From assembly GCA_023653785.1 (NCBI GenBank), contig JAMKCH010049077.1, forward strand, positions 1 through 64,000: 64,000 nucleotides of DNA, written 5' to 3'. Below, in pieces: positions 32,461-44,990 of this stretch; positions within the stretch are counted from its first letter, which is position 1; each line of letters starts with the position of its first letter. A program made the position numbers and the translations under genes. This DNA comes from Ophioderma brevispina (Eukaryota; Echinodermata; Ophiuroidea; Amphilepidida; Ophiodermatidae). The notes under the pieces were generated by a model that ran no database searches, was not told where the DNA came from, and saw only the letters and a program-made list of their open reading frames with translations.

Positions 32461-33651
32461 CAGTTCAGTAAACCAGTGCACAGGCCCCAACCATAGTGTT
32501 TCAATTCTATTTTTACTTGACACACCTTTTTGATAATTATGCCCCCTAGTATCTACCCTTTCAGGGAACCCACAAAAAAATTCACCCCAACCCCTTTTAA
32601 ATGGGGGTGTTAATTTTAAATCCCCCTACAGTAAAGCCATGAAACTTAACTTTGTTTTTATTTTTGATTGCGTTTTTGTTTTTTCATGCAGTCCTTAGAA
32701 GGGTGGATTTGGTTTTTTTTTTTTTTTTTTTTTAATTGTAACAGTTCATTTGCCCTACATAAATTTGAATTTTTTTCTTGGCACAGGGTTTGTAATTACC
32801 CATTTAAAATTGGCTATTTTTGGCACAATTCTGTAGGCGCCCTCTCTTGATTTTTGGTAAATGGCCATACGGGCTGGCTACGGGCTGGCATATGGGCTGT
32901 GGCTACTGATTGTCATACTGTTTGTACTGCCCTGCTGCAGTCTTAGCAAGTGCCCATGATCTATGCCATGAAACTAGCCGTCTTTACAATATGAATTGCT
33001 TTACTCCCATGAACATTTTTGTTTGTTCAAGATTTGGCGAGGATATTATTTTGGTACTTAAAAATGCAGTCAGTATGTGCTTTTGTCACCTTGTATGATA
33101 TTTGAAGACATTGTCATTGAGGTTGGTGTAATCTTGCAAAGCTTGAGACTGCAGAAGTTGCCAGCTTGAATGACAATTGCTAACTAACACACAATCCTCG
33201 GGGATACATGAGACGTCTTGATTAACGTGAATATATCCTTAAAAATATTATCTTTCTGATATGAAGTGGGACTGTAACCGCGGGGGGGTGTGGGGCTCAG
33301 ATTTTGGTTATCGGGATGTGCGGCCGAGGACTCGAAACCCTCACCACGCCATATTGCTTTTCTAACCTAAGGGTCATTGGTAAAAAGTGTACCCTTTTTA
33401 AGATTTTGCTTCAAATATATTCCGTTTTTGTTAAAACTGGAGGATTTTAAGAGCATTTTGTGGCAGTTTTGGGGGAACATGGTACCCATCCTAAGGATTC
33501 TCAGAAAAATGCCCATGGATTTCTCAGTCCATATATGGAAATAAAATCCATTCATTGCCAGCTTCAAAATTAAATACAAAATTATAATTCAAAATTTAAT
33601 TTTCGGTTTTTTTGTTTTTTAAAATACTTCAAAAGTACATTTAAAGAACAT
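32461..33651. other. No gene recognised
   Basis: AT-rich DNA with a T-run at 32709-32733. No frame, motif or inverted repeat of note. Confidence 0.5.
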
Positions 33652-33999
33652 GAGGAGATTTCCAGAAGAAGCGCCCCCATTTTTTGTCAAACCCGGTTTT
33701 TTGCAATTTGGAATGCTTAGCAATGTCTTAGATCACACCTGAAGTACATTTGTAAAAAAATAAAAAATTAATATTAAAAAGATGAGATTGTTATATAGTT
33801 TCTGGTCTTGCCACGACAGAAAGTCCAAGCATGAGTTTTCTATGGGGACGATTGCGATAGCAGGCAAGTTCAAAACAGGTCTTTGGGTTTTCTTTTGTAC
33901 TTGTTTGTTCAATAAACCTTCGAAACGTTTCTCGGTAAGTGGTCTAAGACCGATCCAGTGAAAATTGAGAGAAATTTGTATCCTAAAAAAATCTCCTCC
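33652..33999 (-). mobile_element. MITE with gaggagattt ends (reverse copy)
   Basis: Ends gaggagatttcc and aaatctcctc. Reverse complement of the family at 56566-56904 and 61192-61526, sharing gaagcgcccccatttttt, gcaatcgtcc-type and accgatccagtg words. The internal palindrome is broken in this copy. Confidence 0.85.
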
Positions 34000-36365
34000 T
34001 TTCACTATTAAATAGCTTTCAATTCACGGGAATTTTTGCATTTTTCATTTTGGTTCCGGCAATCAAATATCGCACTCATTTAAATAAAGGCCCTCAGATT
34101 GCCTTTGTACAAGATTCTATAATTTGGTTATTGAAGCTGCAAATTTCAAGTGGATACATAAGGTTTCTTTACAAACTGGTTGGATAATGGCATAATGCCC
34201 CCATAGTATAACACAGGCCAGTTATTAAGTTATGGATTAATGCCAATTCTATTTTGACTGTTTAGACTTCTTCAAGTTTGGAATAACTCGTTTTTACTAT
34301 TAACTAAGGCAAAACAAAAGATATTGAAAAATGCACACCAAAACCAGGTTTCAATTTAAATGATACACCTTAATTGGCAAAGATCAAAGGTCCAGAGTTT
34401 TTTGGAATAATTTTTCTTTCAGTATATATTACAATTTTGTGCTTCAATATCTCTATCGTGAATACCCTGCAACAAACAATAAAGTTCTCTTTGTTTTTCT
34501 TATTTTTCTGGATCGTGGTTTGTAATTACACTGTTAACATGTTACTTACTCATTTGTCCACGTTGCGTTTGGGAGCCCTCTAAAAATGAGCCATAACTTG
34601 AAAAATGAAATGCATGAATCTCGGATTTTTGACATGGTAATTGGGAAGTAATATTTGGTAATAAAAGATTAGATAATAATTCTACAAATATTACAAATAT
34701 TTTTAATATTTTTTGGTTTCATCGGGAACAATAATGTTGACTCACACGTCTACTACCCAGATGTGTGTGAACTTTTTTAATGTAGTTTTCTGCTGTAACT
34801 TTTTTTAATTGTGATTGTTTGTAATGGCTGCTTGTGATTTATGAAAATGTAATAATACTTAAAGGGAAAATATGATACTAAAAAAACAACCAAACAAATT
34901 ATGGCAATATGTTAAAAATATTTTAATAATTACAAAATTAATATTTTTAAAAATTGGAATAGAAATTGGCCTATTTTTAGTAATAAGAAAATAATACAAC
35001 TAAAATTAAATTGACAAATAAAAATGTAACAAATGATCAAAATAAAATATAGCCATTTTTTTTAATAAGAAAAATAAAACTACATTTTTATATTTCATTT
35101 TTCTTTTTTGTTTCATTTTTGATTTGGTAAAAGAAAAACCTGAATTGAGTACAGAAGGAATAAAGTTGTTGGAAGTGAATATTGGCAAACACTGGTTGTG
35201 TTGATTAGGAGAACCTTTGAGAAGTGTGGAAGGAACCCTGTGAAGGGGACCTGGGTAATTGGGAAGGAAATCTGGGGAAATTTCCCCGACACTGTTTTCT
35301 TGCCCCATCTTCCAGCCAGAAGCCAATGACATAATTTGTGGCAAAAAATCCGAGATTTTCAGCTCAAAACATTTTCTGATGTTACAATCAAGAAAATGCA
35401 TTTACCCTCAGCAGAAGAATATGGTCACTTTGCTCGCCATGCTTTCCTTGCGCTTTATTTTCCTCTTCAAATGCTCACTCACCCGGCGCTTTTGCTCTTT
35501 GTTATGCATAGCGTTATTGGTAACAAATCTTCGCATCGTTAGCAACCAATCGGGTGTCCTCTTGAGCCGGCTTTTGTATCTCTCATCTTACAATCGTCAT
35601 TAGGCTTTCTGTCAGCGTAGATGTAAGAGGTGTGGTTTGCTATTGCAGAAATTTCTTCCCACCCACCACCCCCTCAAGTTTTGAGGTCTCATAGTGCTTT
35701 GTTTGGCGAATGTGTTACCAATTTTACTCAAATTATACTGAATTTCATGATTTTGACAGCCATAATGAGGCCATGATTTAATTTTATGTTAATGCATGAT
35801 ATTAGTCAAATCTAATGTTGCTAAATATTAATTATGCAGCTGCTGTTATCTAATGATTTTCAATTTTCCAGTGTGGTAACTTATTCAAATTATAATAATG
35901 TATATTGTATTTGCCTTGTATACCTGTACATGTAGATTTTGTCATATTATTCTATTGTATGACAGGCAGGAATGTTAAGAACATGTGGCAATTTGTATGT
36001 GTGTGTTGACTTTCAGATAGGTTATTTGTAAGGATGGTTAGAGATAATTCATTTCCGACAAAAGAACAAGCTTATGTAATTCTATTATGTTGTGTTGATT
36101 GGCAGATAGATCATTTGCAGAGATGACCGGAGAAAGAGGAGAAATGTTTTCTGGTTTTCTGTATTTTTAGGTTTTGGCCTTCCCGAAATTTATTAGGTAA
36201 AGGTAGCTGTGGAGGAAGGAAAACTTTTTCTTTGCCAATTTCAAAACTTCGGGAATACCCAGTGATTAGAAATTTGCCAGTTCTCGCCTAACCTGTTCCC
36301 TAACCCTGACCATTTGGTAGTAATGCAAATAACCGTGCTACGCTTGACAGTGAGGCACTAAATAA
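34000..36365. other. No gene recognised
   Basis: AT-rich DNA. A plus-strand open stretch at 35259-35603 has no recognised similarity and no good context. Nothing else is seen. Confidence 0.5.
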
Positions 36366-36607
36366 TCTCGATATTCCGAAGGTTCGTTATTCCGAAGGTT
36401 CGTTATTCCGAAGGTTCGTTATTCCGAATCTTAAAAAGGGTTCGCTATTCGAATCTTAAAAAGGGTTCGCTATTCGAATCTTAAAAAGGGTTCGCAATTC
36501 CGAATCTCAAAAAGGTTCGTTATTCCGATATTGAAAAGGTTCGGTATCCGAAACAAATAGCGTGTTCGTTATTCCGAATTCAAAAGAGGTTCGCTATTCC
36601 GAATTTT
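36366..36607 (+). repeat. Array A, left arm (ggttcgttattccgaa units)
   Basis: Units ggttcgttattccgaa repeat directly at first, then alternate with aatcttaaaaaggg spacers (ttcgctattcgaatcttaaa). The unit is the reverse complement of the gaatagcgaacc core of array A' at 57270-58330. Confidence 0.85.
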
Positions 36608-36689
36608 GTTTTTTACATTGGAGCCATGAATATGACGAATTATATGGATCCGTGCGTTGATGATCGCAAGAAATAAATAAATATGAGGT

Positions 36690-38190
36690 ATTTTCTCGAA
36701 GTTTGGAGATTTTTTTCTCAAATTTAGAGTTTTTCGAGCTATTTCCATGAGGTTTTGAGATTTTTCTCAAAGTTCCGAGATATTTTCTTGAAATTTAGAG
36801 ATATTTTCATGAAGTTCGAGTTATTATCTTGAAGTTTCAGATACTTTCTCGACGTTTGAGATATTTTCTTGGAATATCGAGTTATTATCTCAAAATTCCG
36901 AGTCACTGTCTCAAAGATAGCGTTATTATCTCGATGTTTTAACATATATCAAGTTTGAGGTATTTTTCTCAAATTTCAAGATAATATGTTCCAAATTGTG
37001 GTATTATCTCGAGTTTGGTATCTTATCTCCCATTTTGTGATATTTTCTCGAAAATCGAGTTAATATCTCGAATACCGAGCGCTTATTTTCTCAAAGATTC
37101 GAGTTATTATTTAGAAGTCTCATTATTATCTCTAAGTTTGATATTAGTCTCTCGAGGTTTGGGATATTCTCGCGAATATCGAGTTACATTCTCGAAATTG
37201 TGAGTTTATTCTGGTCAAACTTCGAGTGCTTATCTCGTATTTTGAGATATTTTCTCGCAGTGTAAATATTTGATCAAAGTTCAGATTTTTCAAAAAGGTC
37301 GAAGTTCGAATATTTTCATGAAGTTCGAGTTTATTTTCCCAATTGAGTTATTACCTCGTAAGTTTGATATATTTTGGATCTCAAAGTTTTAGATATTTCT
37401 GCAAGTTGGATTATATGTCCTCAACGTTTCGAGTTATTATCTTAAAGTTTTCAGATATTTGCTCGAGTTAATATTTCGAAGTTTGAGTTATTGCCTCGAG
37501 TTTGATTATCTCTTAATCTTGAAGTTTGACATATTTTCACAAAGTTCGACTTATAGATATCTCAAGGTTTCGATTTGTATCTATAAGTTTCAGATATTTT
37601 CTCAAGTTAATAATTTTCGAATTTGAGTTATTACCTAGAGTTTGATATTTATCTTGAAGTTGGAACCCTCTTCTTAAAGGTCGAGGTATTTTCCTTCTCG
37701 ACTTTAACTGTCAGCTGGGTACTCGAACGTGCCAATCAACTAAACTAACGGTCGTTAACTGCTGCCAGGTTAACGACGTCTTTAATGATCATTTTTACAT
37801 TTCTCGAAGTTCTGATTGTTCTCGAGGTTGAGATATTTCTTAAGTTTGTTTTGATTTTTTTGGTTAAGTTTGAGTGTTTCTCAAGTTTTGAGATATTTCC
37901 TGAAATTTCTACATATTTTCATGAAGTTTAGTGGTATTTCTCGAAATTTTAATATTTTTTTCGAAGGTTTTGCAGATTCTTTTCTTAACTTTGGATTTAT
38001 TACTTGACATTTCAGATTTTTTCTGCCGTTTGAGAGATTTCTGGAAATATTGAGTGTTATCTCTAAATTCCGATTTATTATCTCAAATGATTCGAGGTTC
38101 AAAAGTGTCAGTTATTGGTGCTCGAAGTTTTCACATATCTCAAAGTTGGAGATCTTTTCTGGAAGTTTAGGTTTAGGTTTATCTTCTAGT
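36690..38190 (+). repeat. Array B (gagatattttctcgaagttt units)
   Basis: About 1.5 kb of strongly degenerate 22-25-base units of the type gagatattttctcgaagttt with frequent one-base gains and losses. No counterpart is found in the right arm. Short frames with DNS.I..N-like repeats on the minus strand are artefacts. Confidence 0.8.
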
Positions 38191-38199
38191 TATATATTG

Positions 38200-38400
38200 T
38201 ATTTCATTTATACGTGAACGTTTAACAGTGCCCTCAGATGGCAACATATTTATTCTTGACAAGTCGACATCATTAGCAACATTATGTTGACATAGGCACA
38301 TATTGTTTCTCACTTCTTGACCTTTCAAACAGTTTTAAAAATAGTCGTTAAGGTCCAGATAGGCTTTCTTGTCCAAGGCGCCTTCATAAAGGAATGACGT
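38200..38400 (+). repeat. Non-repetitive flank block between B and C
   Basis: Contains gtgccctcagatggcaacat, attcttgacaagtcgacat, tgtttctcacttcttgacct and tagtcgttaagg. The same words, reverse-complemented and in reverse order, stand at 55830-55960 next to array C', so the block is part of the mirrored unit. Confidence 0.85.
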
Positions 38401-39085
38401 CATGTGGAGATAGCTTAATCTTTGTCCAGTTTGACTTCACAAAGTAGATGTCGTTCTTGGCGTATAAGTTATCTTTCAGTCGCCTTCACAACAAAATATG
38501 TCGTATTGAGATTAATTATCTTGCCAAGTTTTACTTCCACAAAACGAAAGATGTCGTCTTGGCGAGTTAGATTTCTTCAAGTGATCTTCACAAAAAGTAA
38601 TGTCGTCTCGTCAAGATAGATTATCTTGATCAAGTCGCCTCACAAAAAGTAGATGTCATATTGAAGAGATAGATTATCTTGCCAAGTTTACTTTCACAAA
38701 CGTAATGTCGTCGTGGCGAGGTAGATTTTTTGCTTACCAAGTTGACTTCACAAAAAGGTAGCAATTTCGTCTTGGAAGATAGATTATCTTGCCAGTTGAC
38801 TTCACAAAAAAGTATATGTCATCTTGGCGAAGATAGATTTTTTTTCCAAGTTGACTTCAAGAAAGGGATGTCGGCATGCGATAAAGATATCTTGCCAATT
38901 TGACTTTCACAAAAAGTGATGTCGACTTGGCGAGATAGATTATCTGTACCAAGTTGACTTTCCCAAAACGCAAAATGTTAAGTTATGGGCGAGATAGCAT
39001 TATCTTGCAAGTATACTTCCCAAAAAGTAAATGTTGTTCTGGCGAGATAGATTATCTTGCCAAGTAGACTTCACAAAAGATCGCA
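38400..39085 (+). repeat. Array C, left arm (about 50-58-base units)
   Basis: Units of the type cttgccaagttgacttcaca + aaaagtagatgtcgtcttgg + cgagatagattat, about a dozen, with many small indels. Exact reverse complement type of array C' at 54500-55830. Confidence 0.92.
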
Positions 39086-39144
39086 CAAGTGCGGGCGGGC
39101 ACGCTACAGTTATGCAGATATTGGAATATTGGTATATCGGCTCG

Positions 39145-39225
39145 ACGGATCTTCGGCTAGACGGACATCCACCTAACGGATATTCGCCGGCTGTTTTTTC
39201 AATATCATAGCAAAAAAAGTAACCA
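39145..39225 (+). repeat. Junction block between C and D, left arm
   Basis: cggctagacggacatccacc, taacggatattcgccggctg, ttttttcaatatcatagca. Reverse-complement counterpart at 54408-54495. Confidence 0.85.
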
Positions 39226-39805
39226 TACATTTCTTTTATTTTGGCTTCACATATTCCCCAGCAGCACCGCACACTCTCCACTTCCCACAACGAAAATAGA
39301 AAAAACGTAATCACCGCATCTTAAGGGAAATACTTAGGATTTGGAATCATCATTTATTCAATAACACATTTCAGGACTTTCCACCCCAGAAAAAACCATA
39401 ACCAGCCGATTTTTTTATTTTGGCTTCAATATCTCCACACCCTACACTCTTCCCACAAGACAAATCGAAACACTTCACCAAGCGTAAGGGAGATTATGTA
39501 GGTTGTGATCAGTCATTTTTTTTCATATGACATAATTTAAGGATTTACTCCCCCTCCCAGAAAAAACCTAAGCATACGATTTTTTTAATTTTGGGCTTCA
39601 AATATTCCCCCAAGCAAACCCACACTTTCCCACAAAGCAAATACGAAACCTTCAACCACCGCCTGAGGGTGATAATGTCGGTTTAGAATCAGTCAATATT
39701 CTTCTATAACATAATGTAAGTGGACCTCCCCCCGAAAAAACCTACCATACGATTTTTTTTGGCTTCAAATATTCCCCTAGCCCCAATCCACTCTTTCCCA
39801 CAAAA
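39225..39805 (+). repeat. Array D, left arm (about 190-base units)
   Basis: About three units containing atacgatttttttattttgg, cttcaaatattcccc, cactctttcccacaaa, cttcaccacagc, ttaagggagataat and gaatcagtcattttcttcat. The array is cut by a LINE at 39805 and continues at 45084. Confidence 0.9.
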
Positions 39806-39829
39806 ACTGGTAATACCTGTTTCCAGGGC

Positions 39830-40480
39830 AGGGTTGGCGGGCGGCTAACCGTCACCCCCATCAGTTTTACTACGAAGCTGACGAGGAGGGTAGCTGGTTA
39901 CCCTGTATAATGAAAAGATATCTACTACAAGAGCTCCTGCCTCGGGAGACAACGGCGGTCATCCAGCAATGTGGTGCAGCTGCCTTGCTGTTTGGGCGTG
40001 GAAGCCCCAAAACGCTAGGTCCACCGCGACAAACGGTGATGACGTCAGGAAGGGCAGCCGGTCAATTATCTTTTTTTGCTCCAATAAATCCCTCAATGGT
40101 GTACATCAAACAAAAAGGCACCAACCATCCCGAAGGTTGGGGTGTGCGGCACCTGCCTACTAGAAAAGGAAGGTGCGAGGAGTCACCTTGAGTCGCGCAG
40201 TGCCGCCTGCCCAATGACGGTGTGAAAGCATATATATTCGCCGGGTGGGAGCCATATCCGGGGCTCCCATAGACGAATAACGGAAGTAAAGCGTGAAACT
40301 ATGCTGCGTGAAGAGTCACGGAATCGATTGCCGCTATTGTATCCCCATTGTTTCCGATCTATGAGTACGCCGGACAATGGTTACTTCTACAAGGTATTAA
40401 GCCTCGATAGGCGGCTGCGGGGTGAGGAGTTATGTAGTTGGAACCTGGGGCTTTTGAAGGGCCCTGTGTAGAGGGTACAG
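39830..40480 (+). other. LINE 5' part, no frame recognised
   Basis: GC-richer than its surroundings (ggcgggcggctaaccgtcac; gggctcccatagacg). Open frames overlap in several phases without recognisable motifs. Probably 5' UTR and the start of the LINE frame. Confidence 0.5.
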
Positions 40481-40499
40481 TGAAGAAAATTGAGGAAGC

Positions 40500-41430
40500 G
40501 CCTTTGGAACCATCAGTAAAGTGTGCAGGAGGTGCTCGTTGAGATTGGCGGGGGCTCTTCTTTGTTTGGTCGCGGTCCTACCCGTCTCACGTTGTGGTGG
40601 CGGCCCTCGTGCCGGGATTGGGGTGTTGGATTCTTGGTGAAAGAGGAATTGTGTGCAAAGGTGTGGAGGTTATACGGAAGAGCGATAGGGTGCTAGCCTG
40701 CATACGTGGTTTTCGAGGCCGAGGTCCGTGCGGTTGCTATGTGCTATTTGCCACGTGTGGAAGGAAGCGGAAGCAAAGGAACAGTTTTATGATGAGTTGG
40801 CAGATGAATGGATTTGCAAGTGTCCGTTGAACTGGTCTTATGTGTTGTGAATTTCAATGGGCATGTGGGGAAAAGATCGAGTTTCGAAGGTGTTCATGGA
40901 GGACATGGGTTTGGGGAGAGAATCTGGAAGGAAGAATGTTTTGGGAGTTTTGATGAACAAGGTATGTGTTGCAAATACTTGTTCCAGACCGAGGACAACA
41001 AAAAGTGACATTTACTCAGGGGAAATGAACGAGATTGATTTTTTGTTTATTGGGGCTAGAGGAAAGAGAGAATTCTGAAGAATGTTGGTGCTCCCGGAAA
41101 GTGCAACAACGTTGTTAGGGTTGTAGATGTGGATAAGGAGGAAGTTTGAACAAGGTGGTGAGGAAAGTAGTTGCGATAGAGGAGTAAAGTATGTCAGCTT
41201 TGAAAGAAGAAGTACACGAAATAAGTTTTGAGACGAGAGTTGGGGGGCCTGTGGGGTCTGATGTGTCAGATTTGTTGGGTTGCTTTTTTTTATTTTTTTT
41301 TATTAAAGAATGGGTGTTACAGCATGTGATGAAGTGTTGGGGAAAACACTAAGTAGGAGAGACAAGAGAGATACAGGGTGGTGGAATGCGGAGGTGAAGG
41401 AGGCTATAGCGAGAAGAGGATGCATTGTAA
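40500..41430 (+). pseudogene. LINE APE-type endonuclease domain, decayed
   Basis: FYDELADEW-like (about 40778-40805), then NFNGHVGK (about 40850-40873; the catalytic motif is normally DFNGH), FEGVHGGHGFGERI (about 40880-40922), ANTCSRPRT and EMNEIDFLF (about 41025-41050), and after a frame change GWWNAEVKEAIARR (about 41380-41418), the linker to RT. The D to N change in the first motif and several frameshifts make it inactive. Confidence 0.78.
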
Positions 41431-41434
41431 GATA

Positions 41435-42208
41435 TCGTCGCCCACATCAACATACTGTCTTATCTGATATTTTTGACTTTTTTTTGAGATATTTTGCCCT
41501 ATGTAACTTATAATGGTTATGGTCTATACATGCACACAGTTACAATATTGAAAGTGGGCCTATCTAATTAGTGAGTATTAAATTAAGAATTTGGGGGGGG
41601 GGAGAATCAATAGCTTAATACGCATATCGCGTATTTCACATACTGTGTTTATGTTTCATTATACTAATTCAACCAGGCGTATAATAACGCTGTTCGTAAC
41701 ACAAGCTGTTTCCTTTTTCACAGATAGATCTATGGCGTCGTAGCTGCCTCGTGCCGTGAACATGACGTGTTTCACCATGAGATCTATCTGACCGCCATTG
41801 AATAGAAGGGTGAAATTAGCGTTCGTATGTGCACAATACGACTTTGTTTTGCTTTTCACATACAGACTTATGACTTTGTATCTTTATATAAGATTCCACG
41901 TCGCAGATCTATCTGAACGCATTGAATATCAACGTTGAAATTAAGCTCGTATGTGCACAATACGACTTTTTTGCGTTTTCGCATACAGACTTATGACCGT
42001 TGTATCTTTATATTATTAATACCGTTGCACTTTCAAAAACTCCCCAGTTAAACGTAAACTTCAGAATGTGTTCTTCTTATGCAAAATTAAAAGTAATTGT
42101 ATGTTTTAATTCCATAGTACACACATGAAATCCCCTGGTAGAATTTCAATGGCGATGTTCTGAAACGGCATTCCGTCAGATAAGAAGTATGTGTAATGTG
42201 GGCGACGA
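41435..42208. mobile_element. TIR DNA transposon 1 inside the LINE
   Basis: Left end tcgtcgcccacatcaacata + ctgtcttatctgat, right end gtcagataagaagtatgtgt + aatgtgggcgacga: inverted repeats of about 35 bases. Both ends are next to TA, so a TA target duplication is possible. The inside has a duplicated block (cgtatgtgcacaatacgact at about 41823 and 41950) and no transposase frame. Confidence 0.8.
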
Positions 42209-42214
42209 TATGAA

Positions 42215-43184
42215 AAAACGGTACGGAAGAGAAGACGTAGGTTATAAGAGGCTAAGAATCGAAGCAAAGAAATGGTTGCGAAGGCTATGAGGGTAAGTGT
42301 TTTTATTGAGTTGAGTAAATCCAAACAAGGTGGTTAAGATGGAATGCAATGAAAAAGATGATAACTGTTGCAAGTTGGACGATGTCTGAGGGAAGTGATG
42401 GGAACTTGACTTTCATGAGCCAGATAGAGGTGAGTCTGGGCAAGCATATGGAGATAATCATGAATGCGGAGAATGAGTGGGATCAGAAGATGGAGGCTGA
42501 TGCGGTGGAGAGGCCAGTTAAGAGGGTCAGCGGGGAAGAGTGGTGAAGCAAAGAGAATGAGGAAGAAAGGCAGCTGGCCTCAGAGTTGAGTGCTGATGAG
42601 ATGGTTGTGCGAGAGTGGAGAGATAGGGATTGTTGTGATGATGGAGTTGTGTCAGACGGAAGTTAGATGGCGGAGGGATGCCGGAGGATAGTGGGCCAGG
42701 GAGTGTGGGTAGTTCAATGTTTTAAAGGGAAGGGGATGAAATGAGTTGTGGTGCATATAGGGGGTGTGAAGTTGTTGGGAGCATGCATGAAAATTGTGGA
42801 GAGGGTTATAGAGAATAGATCGGAACGATAGTGGAGTGGATGAGATGCAATTTGGGTTTATGCCAGGGAAGGGAACGAATAGATGCAGTTTTATTTAAGT
42901 GGGTTGCACAAGGAGCGAATATCGGCTAAAGGGACGAGCTGTATATATGGGTTTGTAGGACTTGGAGAAGGCATTTTGATAGGGTACCGAGGAAGTGAGG
43001 AGGGGGCGATGAGGAAGAGAGCGATACCAGAAGTAGTGGTTAGAGAGCAGTGATGAGTTTGCATGAATGAGCCAAAACAAGAGCATCAAGGTTCTGTCTT
43101 TCGCCAGTGGTTTTGCAATTGTCATTGATGTATTCACGGAGAGTGCAAAAGAGGTTTTGATGGTGCAGATGTTGTATGGCGGAT
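42215..43184 (+). pseudogene. LINE reverse transcriptase, first part
   Basis: AKKWLRRL-like start near 42265, NAENEWDQKMEADAVERPVK (about 42458-42520), VFKGKGMK near 42717-42745, GAYRGVKLLG near 42755-42785, QFGFMPGKGT (about 42848-42877), VGLEKAF.RVPRK (about 42952-42990) and a FAIVIDVFTESAKE...MLYG block (about 43110-43180). The YADD box is cut at this point by DNA transposon 2. Frames are broken throughout. Confidence 0.82.
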
Positions 43185-44285
43185 CCCGGGGGCCACTTGT
43201 TTTCAAGGTGGATATCATGCTAGTGTATGGCCTCCAAAAACGTACCCTAATCGCGTATGTCACTTGGCAAGAAAAAACACCCTAAGCCCGTATTTTGGTT
43301 GATTTGCTGCCATAACAAGTACTTTGGGTTTGAAATTTGCGACCCTAAACAAGTGTTTTAGTTTAATTTTACTCCCCCCATAAAGAAGTAATTTGCATAA
43401 CAATTTAAAAAAACAAAAAGTTACACCCTAAACAAGTATGTTGACGTTATTTGCTCCCCTAAACGAGTACATTATCAACTGTACCTTTACCATTACACTG
43501 AACAGGCTATAGTCTCTGATTGTAACGTTTACCCCGAAAAAAGGAAATATTTACCAATAACGATTTCATTGAAGTGTGTGATTTTATTTCATTCTTTATG
43601 TAAAAGCAATCAATTTGCGCATTATCTAGGCCCTAATAAGTTTAACAAATTAACTCCATTACATTAAATTCCAAAGTTTCTTAAAGTTGTCCGATTTCTT
43701 TGGAATTAATGAGTTTGGACGGATTGTCGTAATTGACCGGTTTTTCTGCAAATTCAGCCCTTCTTTGAACTAAAACACGGACTAAATATTCATGACCTTA
43801 TTTTGATTGACATAAATAGAGAAGAAGATAGACCCTAATTCCGTTTCCTACGCACATATTATTGTAACGGATCGGTATTAGTGTTAGATTATCACGCAAA
43901 ATAAAAGAAACTCTAATGATCAAGACTATAGGGGCCCATATGTGTATGAGACAATGAAGACATAGAGAAAATAAGCTAACATAAGGCTATAACGGTTTAA
44001 AATTACTCGGGAATCATGGGAAATCAGGAGAAATCGGGAACAAAATCCACTATTTCCAGCGTTTTAATGTGATTTTTACAAGTATTCAAAATATAAACAC
44101 CCTAACACGTATTTTCGGACCGTCAAAAGTCCATCCCTATTTTGAATTTTGATTGTGATTTGGATACCCTAAACAATGTACGAGCGTACATCGCTTGATC
44201 TCAAAAAAACGACCCTAATTACGCGTTTTTGTTCACGAGCATGATATCCACGTTGGAATACAAGGGACCCCCACCCCCCCCCGGG
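43185..44285. mobile_element. TIR DNA transposon 2 inside the LINE RT domain
   Basis: 1,101 bases with inverted ends of about 95 bases: cccgggggccacttg...ggatatcatgctagtg on the left and cacgagcatgatatcc...ccccccccgggg-type on the right. Flanked by atggcggat (43176-43184) and atgcggat (44286-44293), an 8-bp target duplication with one extra base on the left. The length suits hAT or Merlin-type mobilisation. No transposase frame, so non-autonomous. A third end of this family is at 63724-63840. Confidence 0.88.
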
Positions 44286-44990
44286 ATGCGGATGACTGGT
44301 TTTAATGAGCGACACATTGGAGGGACTGAGGGATAAGTTGGGAAATGCAAGGGGCCTTGAAAGGGTTGAAGGTAAACCCTGGGGAAACAAAAGTTGCTGG
44401 GATGGGGGGAGAGGAGGGAGGTGGTAGTGAGTAAGGTAGACCCATGGGTGGGTGTGGGAGAGAGTAAAAAGCAAATCAGGGGGTGTGAGAATGTGGGAAA
44501 TGGATCCATGGGAGATGCACAAAGATTGAAGAGAGTGAACCCGTAGTTGGCAAGAGGATTTTGTGCAAGACGATGCGAGAAGGGGGCTGGAGGGATGGTG
44601 GAGCAGGAAGAAAAGTTGTGTGTGATGAGGTGGAGTCAGGGAAAGGAGTTTCACATACTAGGGGATAAGGTTAGCGGGGAGGTGGATGGAGGGGTGGACT
44701 GTGACAGCTAGAGTGAGGTATGGGTGGTGAAGTTTAGGAATCTGCGGAGTTGTTGCAAGGGAAGGAAAAGATATCTTTGGAGATGAACGGAATGTTGTAT
44801 AAGAGTTGTGTGAGAGATCATGTGCTGTATGGGAGTGAGACGTGGTGTCTGAGCGAAAATGCGATGGGGATTCTGAGGAGGAGACAGATGCGAAGAGAGC
44901 AAATGATGAGAGCGAGGAGGGGACGTCAAAAGAATGTAAGAGCAATGTGAGAGGGAGGCATGAATTGAATCGATTGGATGAATGAAGTGG
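44286..44990 (+). pseudogene. LINE reverse transcriptase, second part
   Basis: Resumes directly at the catalytic box after the insertion: ADDW/LVLMSDTLEGLRDKL (about 44288-44340), then KVNPGETKVAGMGGE-like (about 44365-44415), and near the 3' end NGMLYKSCVRDHVLYGSETW (about 44787-44846) and GILRRRQMRREQMMRAR. The long minus-strand frame at 44658-45374 is antisense to this part. Confidence 0.82.

Noticed and set aside
44169..44654. 161-codon minus-strand frame
   Set aside because: Antisense to the LINE RT and to the right end of DNA transposon 2; composition biased to Ser/Pro/His by the G-rich plus strand.
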